Shown: positions 19,593-28,647 of the stretch, piece by piece | Layout: the number at the start of each line of letters is the position of its first letter | How positions within the stretch are numbered: the first letter of the stretch is position 1 | NCBI GenBank assembly: GCA_019623805.1 | Contig: CP053680.1 | Coordinates: 2,644,001 to 2,708,000 of the forward strand | DNA: 64,000 nucleotides | Source: Gammaproteobacteria bacterium (ex Lamellibrachia satsuma) | Lineage (GTDB): Bacteria; Pseudomonadota; Gammaproteobacteria; Chromatiales; Chromatiaceae | Direction of reading: 5' to 3' | Made by a program: the position numbers and the translations under genes | Notes under the pieces: generated by a model | What the model was told of the DNA's origin: nothing | The model's input: the letters and a program-made list of their open reading frames with translations, nothing else | Databases searched by the model: none

Positions 19593-22500
19593 TAGGCTGG
19601 TTGTTCCATTTCCCTGGCTACATCACCCATTTTCGAATATGAGATATAGAGGTCACGCAAAGCCAGTGGACTCTCTGCGATCTCCACAAGCTGTTCCTTC
19701 ATATCCATCATTTCAATAAACAGGTCACGGGCCTTTGCAAGATTTCCCAGGGCGAGGGCGGCCTTACCCAATCGCTCAATCGAGAGAGATATATCTCTTA
19801 ATCCCTGCAAGCTATTTGAAGCTTCGAATATTATACGGTGCAGTTCCAGCGCCTGCTCGTGCCATCCCACAGCAAGTTCCGGCTGTTGGAGTTTTGCGGC
19901 CACATCGCCCAGCTTTCCACAGGAAAAAGCATGATCCCGTATTGTTTCTGGGCTGGAAGAGTTTTTCATCAGCAGGCTGGTTATCTTGAATGCCTGCTCA
20001 TACCAGACCTTCGCATCTTCCGGTTGCTGCATGTCCCTGGTTACGTCTCCCAGTTTTCCATACATGATGGACAAGTCTCGCATGGTTTGCGGATTCTCAG
20101 CGTCCTCTGATTGCTGACGGCGTATCTCCAATGCCCGCTCGTACCACGCCTTGGCCGCTTCCTGTTGTTGTGTGATGACGGCCACATTACCCAACCGCTC
20201 ATAGGCGATTGCCTGGTTCGACAACACTTTAGGGCTCAAAGACTTCTCCACCAGTCCACTGATAATATCCAGCGACTGCTCATACCAGGTACTTGCATCT
20301 TTCGGTTGCTGATTGTCTAACACCACATCACCCAAATCCAAGTAGGTGATAGAAAGATCCAATAGCGTTTTGGGACCTGGATATTTCTCTGTCAGCAAGT
20401 GGTCTATCTCCAGCGCTTTCTCATACCAGGCTTTTGCCGCATCCGGTTGCTGCATGTTGCGGGCGACCTTACCAAGTTTCTTATTGGCTATGGAAAGATC
20501 TCGTAAAGCCTGGGGAGTGACCGCCTCCTCGACAAGAATCTCTTTAATATCCAGCATGTCATGAAAAAACTGTTGGGCTTTTTCGAAATCGTTCATGGCA
20601 ACGGCAACATCACCCAAACGTTCGAGTGAGAGTGATAAATCCCTCAATGTATCCGGGTTTGACTGACGATGCAGTAGCTGCTCACGTATCTCCAACGATT
20701 TCTGATGAAAAGAGTCCGCCTCTTCCAATTGCAGCAAATCAAGCGCCAAACCTCCAAGCTTCCCATAGGCGAAAGAGAGACCCTGAAGGTCTTGCCTGCT
20801 TGAAGACTTTTCCGCCAACTGACTGCGTATTGCCAATGACTCCTCATACCATCTCTTTGCCTCATCCAGACGCAACATGTCGGCAGCGATATCACCAAAC
20901 CGCTCGAAGGAGATAGAGAGGGAGTGCAATGTATCCGGGTCTGGGGATTGTTCTGCCAGTAAACGGTCTATCTCCAATGCCATTTCATGCCACGCTCTTG
21001 CCTCGTTGGGTTGCTGCATACCGAAGGCCACTTCACCAAGCAATCCATAAGAGAAGGATAGATTCGATTTCGATTCTTGATTGCCATTCAATCTGTCAAG
21101 CTCAATGCAATCAGAGTTTATATTCCGCGCAATGAATATTGCGGCATCATGTTGCTGATGAAGACTCAGGCTGTTGTATATTGCTATTGCATCTCCGAAT
21201 TCGATATCGCCAGGATCCCACGGTTCCACGAGGCTTTCATAAAATTCCAGCGCATACTGGTAAGCCTGCTGCTCATTGTATTTATAGCGATTTATTCGAA
21301 CCAGACGAGATAGCGCAACTGCCGAAGCCAGATCTGTATTGATTTCCCTGGCAAGGCTGTCTGAATCTGACCTGCACTCATTCAATACCTTGAGTGCTAT
21401 TTCACACAGCGTCTCCTCTTCAGCTAAATTCAGATCCAGTGCCTCCAGTCCCTGAGCGAATGAACCATAGTACAGCCAGTGACTCAGCAGTCTGGGCAGG
21501 ATCTTTTTGAGTTTCTGCTTATGCTCAGGCGACAGTGCTTCGTAGGCAATGCTTTTATAGACCGAATCCGGGAAGCGTGACACCCCGCTCGGGTACCTGA
21601 CGTTGCGCTGTATGAAGGTCTCCGGATTCTCGAGCGCCGTCCATGGACAGCCATACTTAGGGCCGTGTAGGTAGCGGGAGGTGACCTCTGTCAGTTTCTC
21701 GGGAAACTCTATCCCATGGTAGGAGGATAGGCATAATGTCTGGCGATACGGCTCTTTGAGCTGATCAAACCGGTATTGCACCAGCCTGGCGTATTCCAAA
21801 CCACCGAGCTTTCGGCTCATCCTCTCTTCCCAGCCGTCGATCAGCGGTTGATCGATACTTCGATCCCTGAGATATTCCAGATTGGCGGGCTGATAGAGCA
21901 TCTTGAGGAACTCATCGAGATAGCGGGCATTATCCGCGAGAGCGTCTTTCTCCCGCTGAAAACCATCGACCACTTTTCCGATCAGGCGCCTCCGCTGTTC
22001 TTCATCCCGATAGATGCCGGGTAAAGCGGTCTTCAGTATCCCGGATAAATCAAACTGGCCCAGCCTGATGATCGACCGCTCCCACTCCCCCCAACCATGA
22101 TAGTTCGGGTTAGTGGTTCTTGCGTAAGGTTCAATAATTTCCGCCTTATCGCCAGACTCCAATAGATACGGCACACCATCGCCTGAAAGCCTGAGTCTGT
22201 TCCAGTCTTCTTCCCAGTGGGTCAGGATGATCATGATTGGCCAATGCTCCTGTCTGGCAAGCCGCATGATCTTCCCCAGTAACTCAAGCAGGTCTGTATT
22301 GGGCCGGGATTGGTGGTCTTGCTTACAGACGATCCATTGCGCATCATCGATGAACAGAACCATGGGTATCCTTTCTATGTCACTGTTGTCCGGATTCATC
22401 AGCATCGAGAGGTTCTCGACAACTTCGTCTACAAACTCTTTTTTCTCTTTCCGTTCGCGCTCAGTGTGGGTCAGTTTCTCCTCCTTCCTGATGCCGATCG

Positions 22501-23151
22501 CCTTGTTGATTGCCCCCGCAATGCCTTTGCCGATTTCATAATAATCTTTGGCGGTTTCAATCAGGGTTAGCTTACTGATTGTCACTAACGCCAGATTCAT
22601 CACCTCTTGGCTTATTGCGTTACGCACTTCCCTTTTCTGACGCGCCATTTCCATCGAAAACAGATGGCTGGATAGTACTCGCACCGAGTCATTCAACACC
22701 GGCTTGCAGGTCGACTTTTCGGTGGTTTGATCAGGCAGCTGGACACCCCACCAAAGAAAAGGCAACCGTTGTTCCAAATCCACTTGGTCGAATGGCGGAT
22801 TAACCGTAAGCGTGTCATTGTTCCTGCCGATGAGGGGGGCCAATACCGGCAGCCATCAGTCTGATGCCGTTTGACTATTTCCTCATAAAACTTGTGCACG
22901 AGCCGGGTTTTGCCAAAACCGGAATTGGCCAGGAGAATGGTCAGCTGGGGCTGTATCTCCTCAACTCGCTGAAAGTCGGAAACCTTTTTCCATCTTTCCA
23001 TGAGAAGACCCAGTTCACCGCGCTCTACATAAACATCTCTCCACCGATAGGTTTTATGTTCGAGCTCTGCCTCTAGGCCGACATCATTCGTGTCCTGCCG
23101 CTCAAATTCATCGAACAGGCAACTCAGTTTTTCTGGGTCTGGTTTTGACAT
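19592..23151 (-). pseudogene. STAND-type P-loop NTPase with C-terminal TPR array, broken
   Basis: The protein begins at 23151 (MSKPDPEKLSCLFDE). It has a P-loop ANSGFGKTRLV at about residue 75, a Walker B-like IPMVLFIDDAQW, a winged-helix-like middle, and then at least ten tandem TPRs of about 48 residues (QPxxAKxWYExAL, LSxxxxxLGDVAxxMxQ) with unusually uniform sequence. A run of six C at about 22838-22843 leaves the frame one base short (GCRYWPP continues as LIGRNND only after shifting). The C terminus is cut by IS630. The frame also holds a TAG that remains when the insertion is removed in silico. There is no recognised N-terminal effector domain. It resembles regulatory or defence STAND ATPases; function unknown. 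Confidence 0.85.
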
Positions 23152-23345
23152 TAATATTCAGCCCCTGGGAGTCAGTTGGATTTACCGTTTCAATTTGATA
23201 AAAATATAGTAAATCCACAGAATTTATAAAATAGGGGGCGCACCACGTATATCGTTTTTGATTGGAGAGAAAACCGTGACCTGCCGCCTATTACTGCTGA
23301 TTTGCCCACCATTCACGACAGTTTTTCAGTCGTATATACACTTAG
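23152..23345. other. upstream region of the STAND gene
   Basis: An AT-rich stretch with no ORF. It probably held the STAND promoter on the minus strand. At 23342-23345 lies TTAG, the left target duplication of the IS5-family element. A few residues of a former EAL gene can be read out of this flank when the element is removed. Confidence 0.4.
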
Positions 23346-24492
23346 GGAGACTCTGAACAAGTTCCCTAACATGCGAGAATACTGGCACCGGTACAGCAAA
23401 CGAGCAACAGCATGGATCAGCTGAGTTTTTCAGATGCCGAATACAATGGAAAGCGGAAACAGACACGCCGGGAGAAGTTCCTGGGCGAGATGGAGCAGGT
23501 GGTTCCCTGGTTGCGTCTGGAACGCCTGATCGAGCCGCATTACCCTAAGGCGGGTAACGGTAGGCGGCCGTATCCACTCTCTGCGTTGTTGCGCATCTAC
23601 TGCTTGCAGCAATGGTATAGCTTCAGTGACGCTGCTGCCGAAGATGCACTCTACGAAATCACTTCCATGCGCCACTTTACGCGGTTATTGCTGGCCAAAG
23701 GCAATATGCCGGATGAAAGCACCATTCTTCACTTTCGACATCTGTTGGAAAAGCACAATCTGACCGCATCCCTGTTTGCAGAGGTCAATACCCACCTACG
23801 AGACAAAGGCCTCATGCTCCGGCAGGGAACGCTGGTCGACGCGACGATCATCGATGCCCCCAGTTCCACAAAGAACAAAGAACGGAAGCGCGATCCAGAG
23901 ATGCATTAGACGTGCAAAGGCAATCAGTGGTACTTCAGCATGAAAGCCCATATCGGCGTCGACATGGACAGTGGCCTGGTTCACCACATGACAGGAACAG
24001 CGGCCAACACCAGCGACATCAGTGAGACCCACAATCTTCTCCATGGTGAAGAAGAGATGGCGTTTGCTGATGTGGATTACATTGGTATTGAGAAACGTGA
24101 AGAGATGAAGGACTGCAAAGTCACTTGGCATGTTGCGATGAAGCGTGACAGGTGAAAGCAACTGAAAGAAGAAGGTGGCGAGCTGGGTGAAGCCAATGAA
24201 GCCGTCGAAAAGGCGAAAGCTGGCATCCGTGCATTCGTCGAACATCCCTTTCGCGGATTGGCTAAGAACACCGCACAACTGCACATGCTGTTTGCGCTGG
24301 GGAATCTTTACATGGCGAGACGAGAATTGATGGTTTCGTAGTGGGTAATTTGCCTGGGATTCGTCTCCGGAGCGCTAAAGCGGCGAAAAAGTCTCCGACT
24401 CACTCGAAAATGGTCTTTTATCCGATCACATGGCGATTTTTCCGAGTTTGGAGCTGGATTTTTAGAAAAACTGGAACTTAATCAGGGGTTCC
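23346..24492 (+). mobile_element. IS5-family insertion sequence, inactivated
   Basis: The 20-bp ends are GGAGACTCTGAACAAGTTCC on the left and, reverse complemented, GGAACCCCTGATTAAGTTCC on the right. The element is flanked by a TTAG duplication at 23342-23345 and 24493-24496, a 4-bp YTAR-type site typical of IS5 relatives. Its length is 1147 bp. The transposase is broken, so it can move only with help in trans. Confidence 0.88.
23412..24341 (+). pseudogene. IS5-family transposase, two in-frame stops and an internal deletion
   Basis: One frame runs the whole length: [20 protein letters not shown] opens the IS5 N-terminal domain. DDE text includes [14 protein letters not shown] and, after a TAG at 23907-23909, NQWYFSMKAHIGVD. 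A second stop (TGA) lies at 24153-24155. Near the C terminus VEHPF joins directly to RGLAKNTAQLHMLF, where family members carry about 15 further residues, so a short in-frame deletion is likely. It is not functional. Confidence 0.88.
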
Positions 24493-24496
24493 TTAG

Positions 24497-24663
24497 GGTT
24501 ACCAATGTGGAAACCTTGCACATAGTCCACCCCGGTCTAGCGTAGACGTTCGAGTATCACCTCGTTCCCCCACATATTCAGCGATGGTTTTTTTGCCCAA
24601 AACACGGCCAATCTCATTAATGGCATTGGCCATCGCCAGATCGAGCGGCACGTTACAGCGCAC
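24497..24663 (-). pseudogene. remnant of an EAL-domain protein (C-terminal end)
   Basis: Minus-strand reading gives PLDLAMANAINEIGRVLGKK followed by TIAEYVGE. After a frameshift it gives GVDYVQGFHIGNPK, the standard last third of an EAL phosphodiesterase domain. The IS5-family element inserted in the final codons: joining across the TTAG target gives GNPKCIYD and a stop. A TAG codon also interrupts the region between the two readable parts. The rest of the gene is not present upstream, so this is a leftover fragment. Confidence 0.75.
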
Positions 24664-24935
24664 TTTCAAAGGTCACCTTGACGCAGAACAGTTTCAGGAA
24701 ATACGCAACAGTAAAACAAGAATTTAGCATTGGAACATAACCGCCGTAAAGAAGAAATTGCAGAGTAGTCATAAGCGAATCATTAACCTTCAGAACGAAA
24801 TATTCGGAAGATACGACATTAGTACTTCAAATATACGAATTATCATGCTTCCACTCTCACAGTATTATATTTTTGTCGTGCTGCCAGATACGTAATATCA
24901 TGCGGACATATTCTAAATGTAATACAGGTAAATCC

Positions 24936-25815
24936 ATGAAACGAATTTTACTATTCCTGATGACCAATATCGCCATCATGGTGGTATTAAGCATTACATT
25001 GAGAGTTTTCGGCGTAGACAGCATATTGGCTGAGAATGGTTCAGATCTTGATATTCAAGCATTGGTAATCCTTTCTGGTGTGATCGGCTTTGGTGGCTCT
25101 TTTATTTCATTGCTATTGTCCAAATGGATGGCAAAACGTATGACTGGAGCGGTGGTGATAACCACCCCATCGTCAAATATTGAAAGATGGCTAGTCAGCG
25201 CTGTTGAAAAGCAGGCAAAAATCGTTGGTATTAAGACGCCGGAAGTGGCTATTTTTCCATCAGCTGCAATGAATGCATTTGCAACGGGAGCATCTAAAAA
25301 CAATGCTCTGGTAGCAGTATCTCAAGGCTTGCTTGATAACATGTCGCAAGGGGAAGTTGAAGCTGTAGTAGGACACGAAATGAGCCATGTCGCCAATGGC
25401 GACCTTGGCGTTAATTCAGGGAGTAGTCAATACTTTTGTGGTTTTTTTGTCACGGGTCGTTGGACACATTGTTGACCGTGTGATTTAGAAAAACAATCAG
25501 GGGCATGGCATCGGCTACTTTGTGACTGTGATGGTGGCGCAGGTTGTTTTATCAATTCTTGCATCAACAATTGTGATGTATTTTTCCAGAAAGCGTGAAT
25601 TCATTGCTGATACCGGTGGCGCAGATTTGGCTGGACATCAGAATATGATAAATGCACTTAAACGTTTGGGGCAGGTAGAACCTGAAGCCCTACCGGAACA
25701 AATGGCAGCCTTTGGCATTAATGATAAAGGTGGAATTATGGCATTGTTTTCATCACATCCTCCTATCGAAGCAAGGATAGTGGCTCTGGAAGAAAGGGCA
25801 AAGGGTCGTCCATAA
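24936..25815 (+). pseudogene. htpX: heat-shock protease HtpX, frameshifted
   Basis: HtpX is an inner-membrane zinc protease of the M48B family that removes damaged membrane proteins. The ATG at 24936 opens MKRILLFLMTNIAIM, with four TM segments expected. The zinc site HEMSH is present. Directly after [11 protein letters not shown] the frame is lost: family members read MVT next, and here about seven bases are missing, leaving a tail that stops at 25475. The correct frame continues as [20 protein letters not shown], then meets a TAG before KNNQGHGIGYFVT, and ends normally at 25815 (ERAKGRP). Two lesions make it a pseudogene. Confidence 0.9.
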
Positions 25816-25843
25816 ATCATGGAAATTGAAGTCGCGCCGTTAA

Positions 25844-26002
25844 GGAACCTCTGAATAAGTCTGGGCCGTTCAGATTGTGAGATGAAATGCGCGGATTTGA
25901 GGCGAGAATCGCACGTACTAGCTGGCTATTGCGAAGATTCTCAACGAAAAAGCCGTGTGTTTCAGCCACAAGATGTAGGTCCATGACTTGTTCAGAGGTT
26001 CC
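25844..26002. mobile_element. MITE related to the IS5-family ends, 159 bp
   Basis: The ends GGAACCTCTGAATAAGTC and, reverse complemented, GGAACCTCTGAACAAGTC differ at one base of 18. They match the terminal repeats of the IS5-family element 1.3 kb away. TTAA lies on both sides (25840-25843 and 26003-26006). There is no coding capacity, and the interior contains further short inverted repeats. It is a non-autonomous element. Confidence 0.85.
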
Positions 26003-26041
26003 TTAAACTAATCTCCCTACCTTCAGCGCCGTTTTTCAGAC

Positions 26042-26218
26042 TCAGCGAGGGTGGCTGAAGGGAATTGCCAGCTTCGGCGCCCTTGTCTCCAGGTGGGTCA
26101 GTATCCTCTTGATGACATCAGGATCTTCGATACACGGTCGCTCCGCCACAGATCGAGCAAACCTAGATGTCGATACCGAACACCCGCTTCAGGCGTTGTG
26201 CCCAGGTCGTCGACGCGT
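26042..26218 (-). pseudogene. remnant of an IS91-family transposase C terminus
   Basis: Minus-strand text reads TWAQRLKRVFGIDI, a TAG, then VCSICGGA, and in a shifted frame CIEDPDVIKRILTHLE followed by ETRAPKL, ending at a TGA. This is the zinc-binding C-terminal tail typical of IS91/IS1294 transposases (WAxRLKRVFxIDI, CxxCGG, IEDPxVIxxIL). At least one stop and one small deletion are present, and the rest of the element is absent. Confidence 0.7.
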
Positions 26219-26491
26219 GAACATTAGGGACAGACCACGGGTTTTCTGAAACACATCAAAATCAACACACTGATATTTTTGGGCGCCCCTAGAGATAAGA
26301 GTCCGATCCGAATTCTCATCATTCCAAATTCTGGATATGCTCATCGAATATGTGGCTAACTGACTATTTTTAAGTCTCTTTTTTAAGATCCGAATAAAAG
26401 TGGTTTTCCTCGACTTTGCCAGCAAACCCGATATCGGCATAGAGTTTAAGTACCGCTGAAGCACCCGCACCCATTTTCCTTTTATGACTTT
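26219..26491. other. intergenic, low-GC stretch without a supported gene
   Basis: A 93-codon minus-strand ORF exists (26189-26470) but it overlaps the IS91 remnant and has no recognisable domain or ribosome site. An overlapping short frame opens MGAGASAVLKLYADIGFAGK, equally unsupported. It is probably debris at the edge of the decaying island. Confidence 0.4.
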
Positions 26492-27406
26492 TCATCGCTG
26501 CACCGCTGAATCACCCAGCACCAACCATTCGCGCGCCGTCTCGGTGATCGCGGCAACCGCCGGGTGAGAGATCTTGCGTTCCACGGAAATCGCATAGAAC
26601 TGTTTTTGCACCTGTTCCGTCTGACCGATCACCTCTACTCCGTACTGTTTTTCAACCTCCGACGAGATCGGCGTGGGTGCGATAAAGACACCGGCCCCGG
26701 CTTGGCCGAAGGCCTTCATCAGGGCGCTGTCGTCAAACTCCCCGACAATCCTCGGGTTCACCTGCTGCTCTTCAAACCATTTCAGCAACTCCCCATGGAT
26801 CGCGGTCATTTCACCTGGCAACAGCATGGGTGCGCCATCCAGGCTACGCGGAAAATCCTTGCGCAGTTTTTTTGCCTGCTGCGGAACCGCTAAAAAGGAG
26901 ATGCCACACTCTCCCAAGTGGTGGTTGAAACCACGCACCTTGGCGCTCGCAGGCACCGGCCCATCTGCGATCACCAGGTCGACACGGTGTACCGCCAAGT
27001 CGGCCAACAGCGCATCCAGGGTATTTTCCCGGCATATGATGCGTACCGGCTGCGACATCTCCAGGGACGGGGCCAGCAGGCGATAGGCAATCGATTTGGG
27101 AACCACGTCCGCCACGCCCACCTTGAACACCAGCGGCCGGCTGGAAGGAAAGTTGCGAATCAACTCCTCCAACTCCATGCCCAGTGAAAATATTTCGTTG
27201 GCATACGCCTGAACCTGCCGCCCGGTTTCCGTGAGTTCCAGACTTCGGCCCACACGGTTGAACAGCGGCTCGCCCAGGCTCTCTTCCAGAAGGCTGAGTT
27301 GTCCACTGATGGTCTGAGGTGTGAGATGCAGGCGCTCGCAGGCTCGGGCAATACTGCCCTCTTTTGCAACCATCCAAAAATAGTGAAGGTGTTTATAATT
27401 AATCAT
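26492..27406 (-). CDS. nhaR: LysR-family regulator, NhaR type
   Basis: A 304-residue LysR protein. The N-terminal winged helix opens MINYKHLHYFWMVAKEGSIA and contains LTPQTISGQLSLLEESLGEPLF, wording specific to the NhaR branch. The effector domain covers about residues 90-300. In E. coli NhaR activates nhaA in response to Na+. Here it is transcribed away from a five-gene run that ends with nhaA, the classic divergent LysR layout. I infer control of that run. The ATG is at 27406. Confidence 0.9.
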   Translation of the reverse strand: MINYKHLHYFWMVAKEGSIARACERLHLTPQTISGQLSLLEESLGEPLFNRVGRSLELTETGRQVQAYANEIFSLGMELEELIRNFPSSRPLVFKVGVADVVPKSIAYRLLAPSLEMSQPVRIICRENTLDALLADLAVHRVDLVIADGPVPASAKVRGFNHHLGECGISFLAVPQQAKKLRKDFPRSLDGAPMLLPGEMTAIHGELLKWFEEQQVNPRIVGEFDDSALMKAFGQAGAGVFIAPTPISSEVEKQYGVEVIGQTEQVQKQFYAISVERKISHPAVAAITETAREWLVLGDSAVQR

Positions 27407-27419
27407 CGCCGACCAATAC

Positions 27420-27465
27420 TTCGTAATTACCGATCTATTGTAGCGCTTAATTCGACTATTACGAA
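27420..27465. promoter_or_regulatory. two T-N11-A LysR-type boxes in the divergent promoter
   Basis: TTCGTAATTACCGAT at 27420-27434 and TTCGACTATTACGAA at 27451-27465 share the form TTCG-N7-CGA(A/T). The second lies in a longer palindrome AATTCG-N7-CGAATT. Their centres are 31 bases apart, about three helical turns. They lie between the regulator start (27406) and the first gene of the plus-strand run (27526), as expected for a LysR operator. Confidence 0.65.
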
Positions 27466-27525
27466 TTTAAGAAGCAGCCTAACCTAAAACCAGTTTTTCA
27501 CTTTCTGAAAATAGGAGAAGCGAGA

Positions 27526-27891
27526 ATGCAGATTGATCTTCAGGCACGCAGTTTTTCCTTGACCAAAGCCTTACGTGAACACACCAAGCGGCGACTGGGT
27601 TTTGCGTTCGGTTCACGAGACGCTGACATCCAGCGTGTTGCAGTACGCCTGTCCGACATCAACGGGCCGCGTGGCGGCGTGGACAATCAATGTCGCATCC
27701 AGGTCGTGCTGCCAGGCCTGCCCGACGTGGTCATCGAAGACATCGACATGGATATGTATGCAGCGATCGACCGTGCGGCCGATCGCGCCAGCTGCGCAGT
27801 GTCACGAAAGCTGGCACGTCAACGCGACAGGGAACGAGCAGCTCCATTTGCCCTCAACCTCCTCCCCGACGAAGCCACTGTATCAAGCTGA
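27526..27891 (+). CDS. ribosome hibernation-like protein (HPF/RaiA domain)
   Basis: A 121-residue protein with an HPF/RaiA (sigma-54 modulation) domain. It opens MQIDLQARSFSLTKALREHT and has the family's beta-alpha pattern up to DMDMYAAIDRAADRA. HPF proteins bind the 30S decoding region and silence ribosomes in stress. The family call is from this pattern, and the protein lacks the long C-terminal dimerisation domain of long HPF. AGGAGAAG precedes the ATG. As first gene of the run downstream of the LysR boxes it may couple ion stress to translation arrest (inference). Confidence 0.75.
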   Translation: MQIDLQARSFSLTKALREHTKRRLGFAFGSRDADIQRVAVRLSDINGPRGGVDNQCRIQVVLPGLPDVVIEDIDMDMYAAIDRAADRASCAVSRKLARQRDRERAAPFALNLLPDEATVSS

Positions 27892-27913
27892 CGCACCCAA
27901 CAGGACACACAGC

Positions 27914-28585
27914 ATGAACACTTATCAAATGAATTCCACGGCGGCCACCCAGGCCTCTACCCTGTCCTCCAACAAGGTCATTCGCAACACTTATACACTG
28001 CTGTCCATGACACTACTGTTCAGCGCATCGACCGCCGGTGTATCGATGAGCCTGAACCTGCCCCATCCGGGTCTACTGGTTACACTCGCTGGCTATTTCG
28101 GCCTGCTGTTTGCCACAACGAAGTTCCGCAACAGTTCGCTGGGGATTGGCTTCGTCTTCGCGTTGACAGGCTTTATGGGCTACACCCTGGGTCCGATACT
28201 GAATGCCTACCTTGCGCTGCCCAACGGAGGCCAGACGGTGATGACAGCCATGGGCACCACCGGCATGATCTTCCTTGGCCTTTCCGTCTACGCACTGACC
28301 AGCCGCAAGGACTTCAGCTTCATGGGCGGCTTCCTCATGGTGGGCATCCTGGTGGCTTTCCTGGCCGGTCTTGGCGCCGTGTTCTTCGAGATGCCCGGCC
28401 TGTCACTGGCCGTCTCCGCCATGTTCGTGTTGCTCATGTCAGGGCTGATCCTGTACGAGACCAGCAACATCATCCACGGTGGCGAAACCAACTACATCAT
28501 GGCTACCGTCACTCTGTTTGTTTCCATCTTCAACCTGTTCACCAGCCTGTCGCACTTGCTTGGCTTCATGAACAGTGACGAATAA
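27914..28585 (+). CDS. Bax inhibitor-1/YccA-family membrane protein
   Basis: A 223-residue protein with about seven TM helices, typical of the BI-1 (YccA/YbhL/YetJ) family. Characteristic text includes TYTLLSMTLLFSASTAGVSM near the N terminus, MGFLMVGI-like helices, and the end LFVSIFNLFTSLSHLLGF. Members modulate FtsH or act as pH-sensitive calcium leak channels (Bacillus YetJ). I start at ATG 27914, since the longer open frame upstream overlaps the HPF-like gene. It is 22 bases from that gene and followed by a strong hairpin. Confidence 0.88.
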   Translation: MNTYQMNSTAATQASTLSSNKVIRNTYTLLSMTLLFSASTAGVSMSLNLPHPGLLVTLAGYFGLLFATTKFRNSSLGIGFVFALTGFMGYTLGPILNAYLALPNGGQTVMTAMGTTGMIFLGLSVYALTSRKDFSFMGGFLMVGILVAFLAGLGAVFFEMPGLSLAVSAMFVLLMSGLILYETSNIIHGGETNYIMATVTLFVSIFNLFTSLSHLLGFMNSDE

Positions 28586-28605
28586 CGCAGGAAACACAGA
28601 GAGAA

Positions 28606-28631
28606 CCCACAGGGCCGAAAGGCCCTGTGGG
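28606..28631 (+). terminator. strong hairpin after the YccA-family gene
   Basis: CCCACAGGGCC, loop GAAA, GGCCCTGTGGG: a perfect 11-bp stem with a GNRA tetraloop. It is followed by GTTTGTGTGG rather than a proper T run, so it may be an attenuator or an RNA-stabilising structure instead of a full terminator. It lies just upstream of the channel gene start. Confidence 0.65.
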
Positions 28632-28647
28632 TTTGTGTGGAATCGCC

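Noticed and set aside
19592..23151. Calling the STAND/TPR gene an Avs-type antiphage protein
   Set aside because: The NTPase-TPR order fits, but no N-terminal nuclease or other effector domain is visible and no defence neighbours are present.
18453..26002. A genomic island with att sites or an integrase
   Set aside because: The region is clearly decayed and IS-rich, but I found no tRNA-adjacent repeats or integrase, so I describe it only as an accessory island.
26189..26470. Minus-strand ORF of 93 codons as a small gene
   Set aside because: Overlaps the IS91 remnant, lacks a ribosome site, and no domain or repeat pattern is recognisable.
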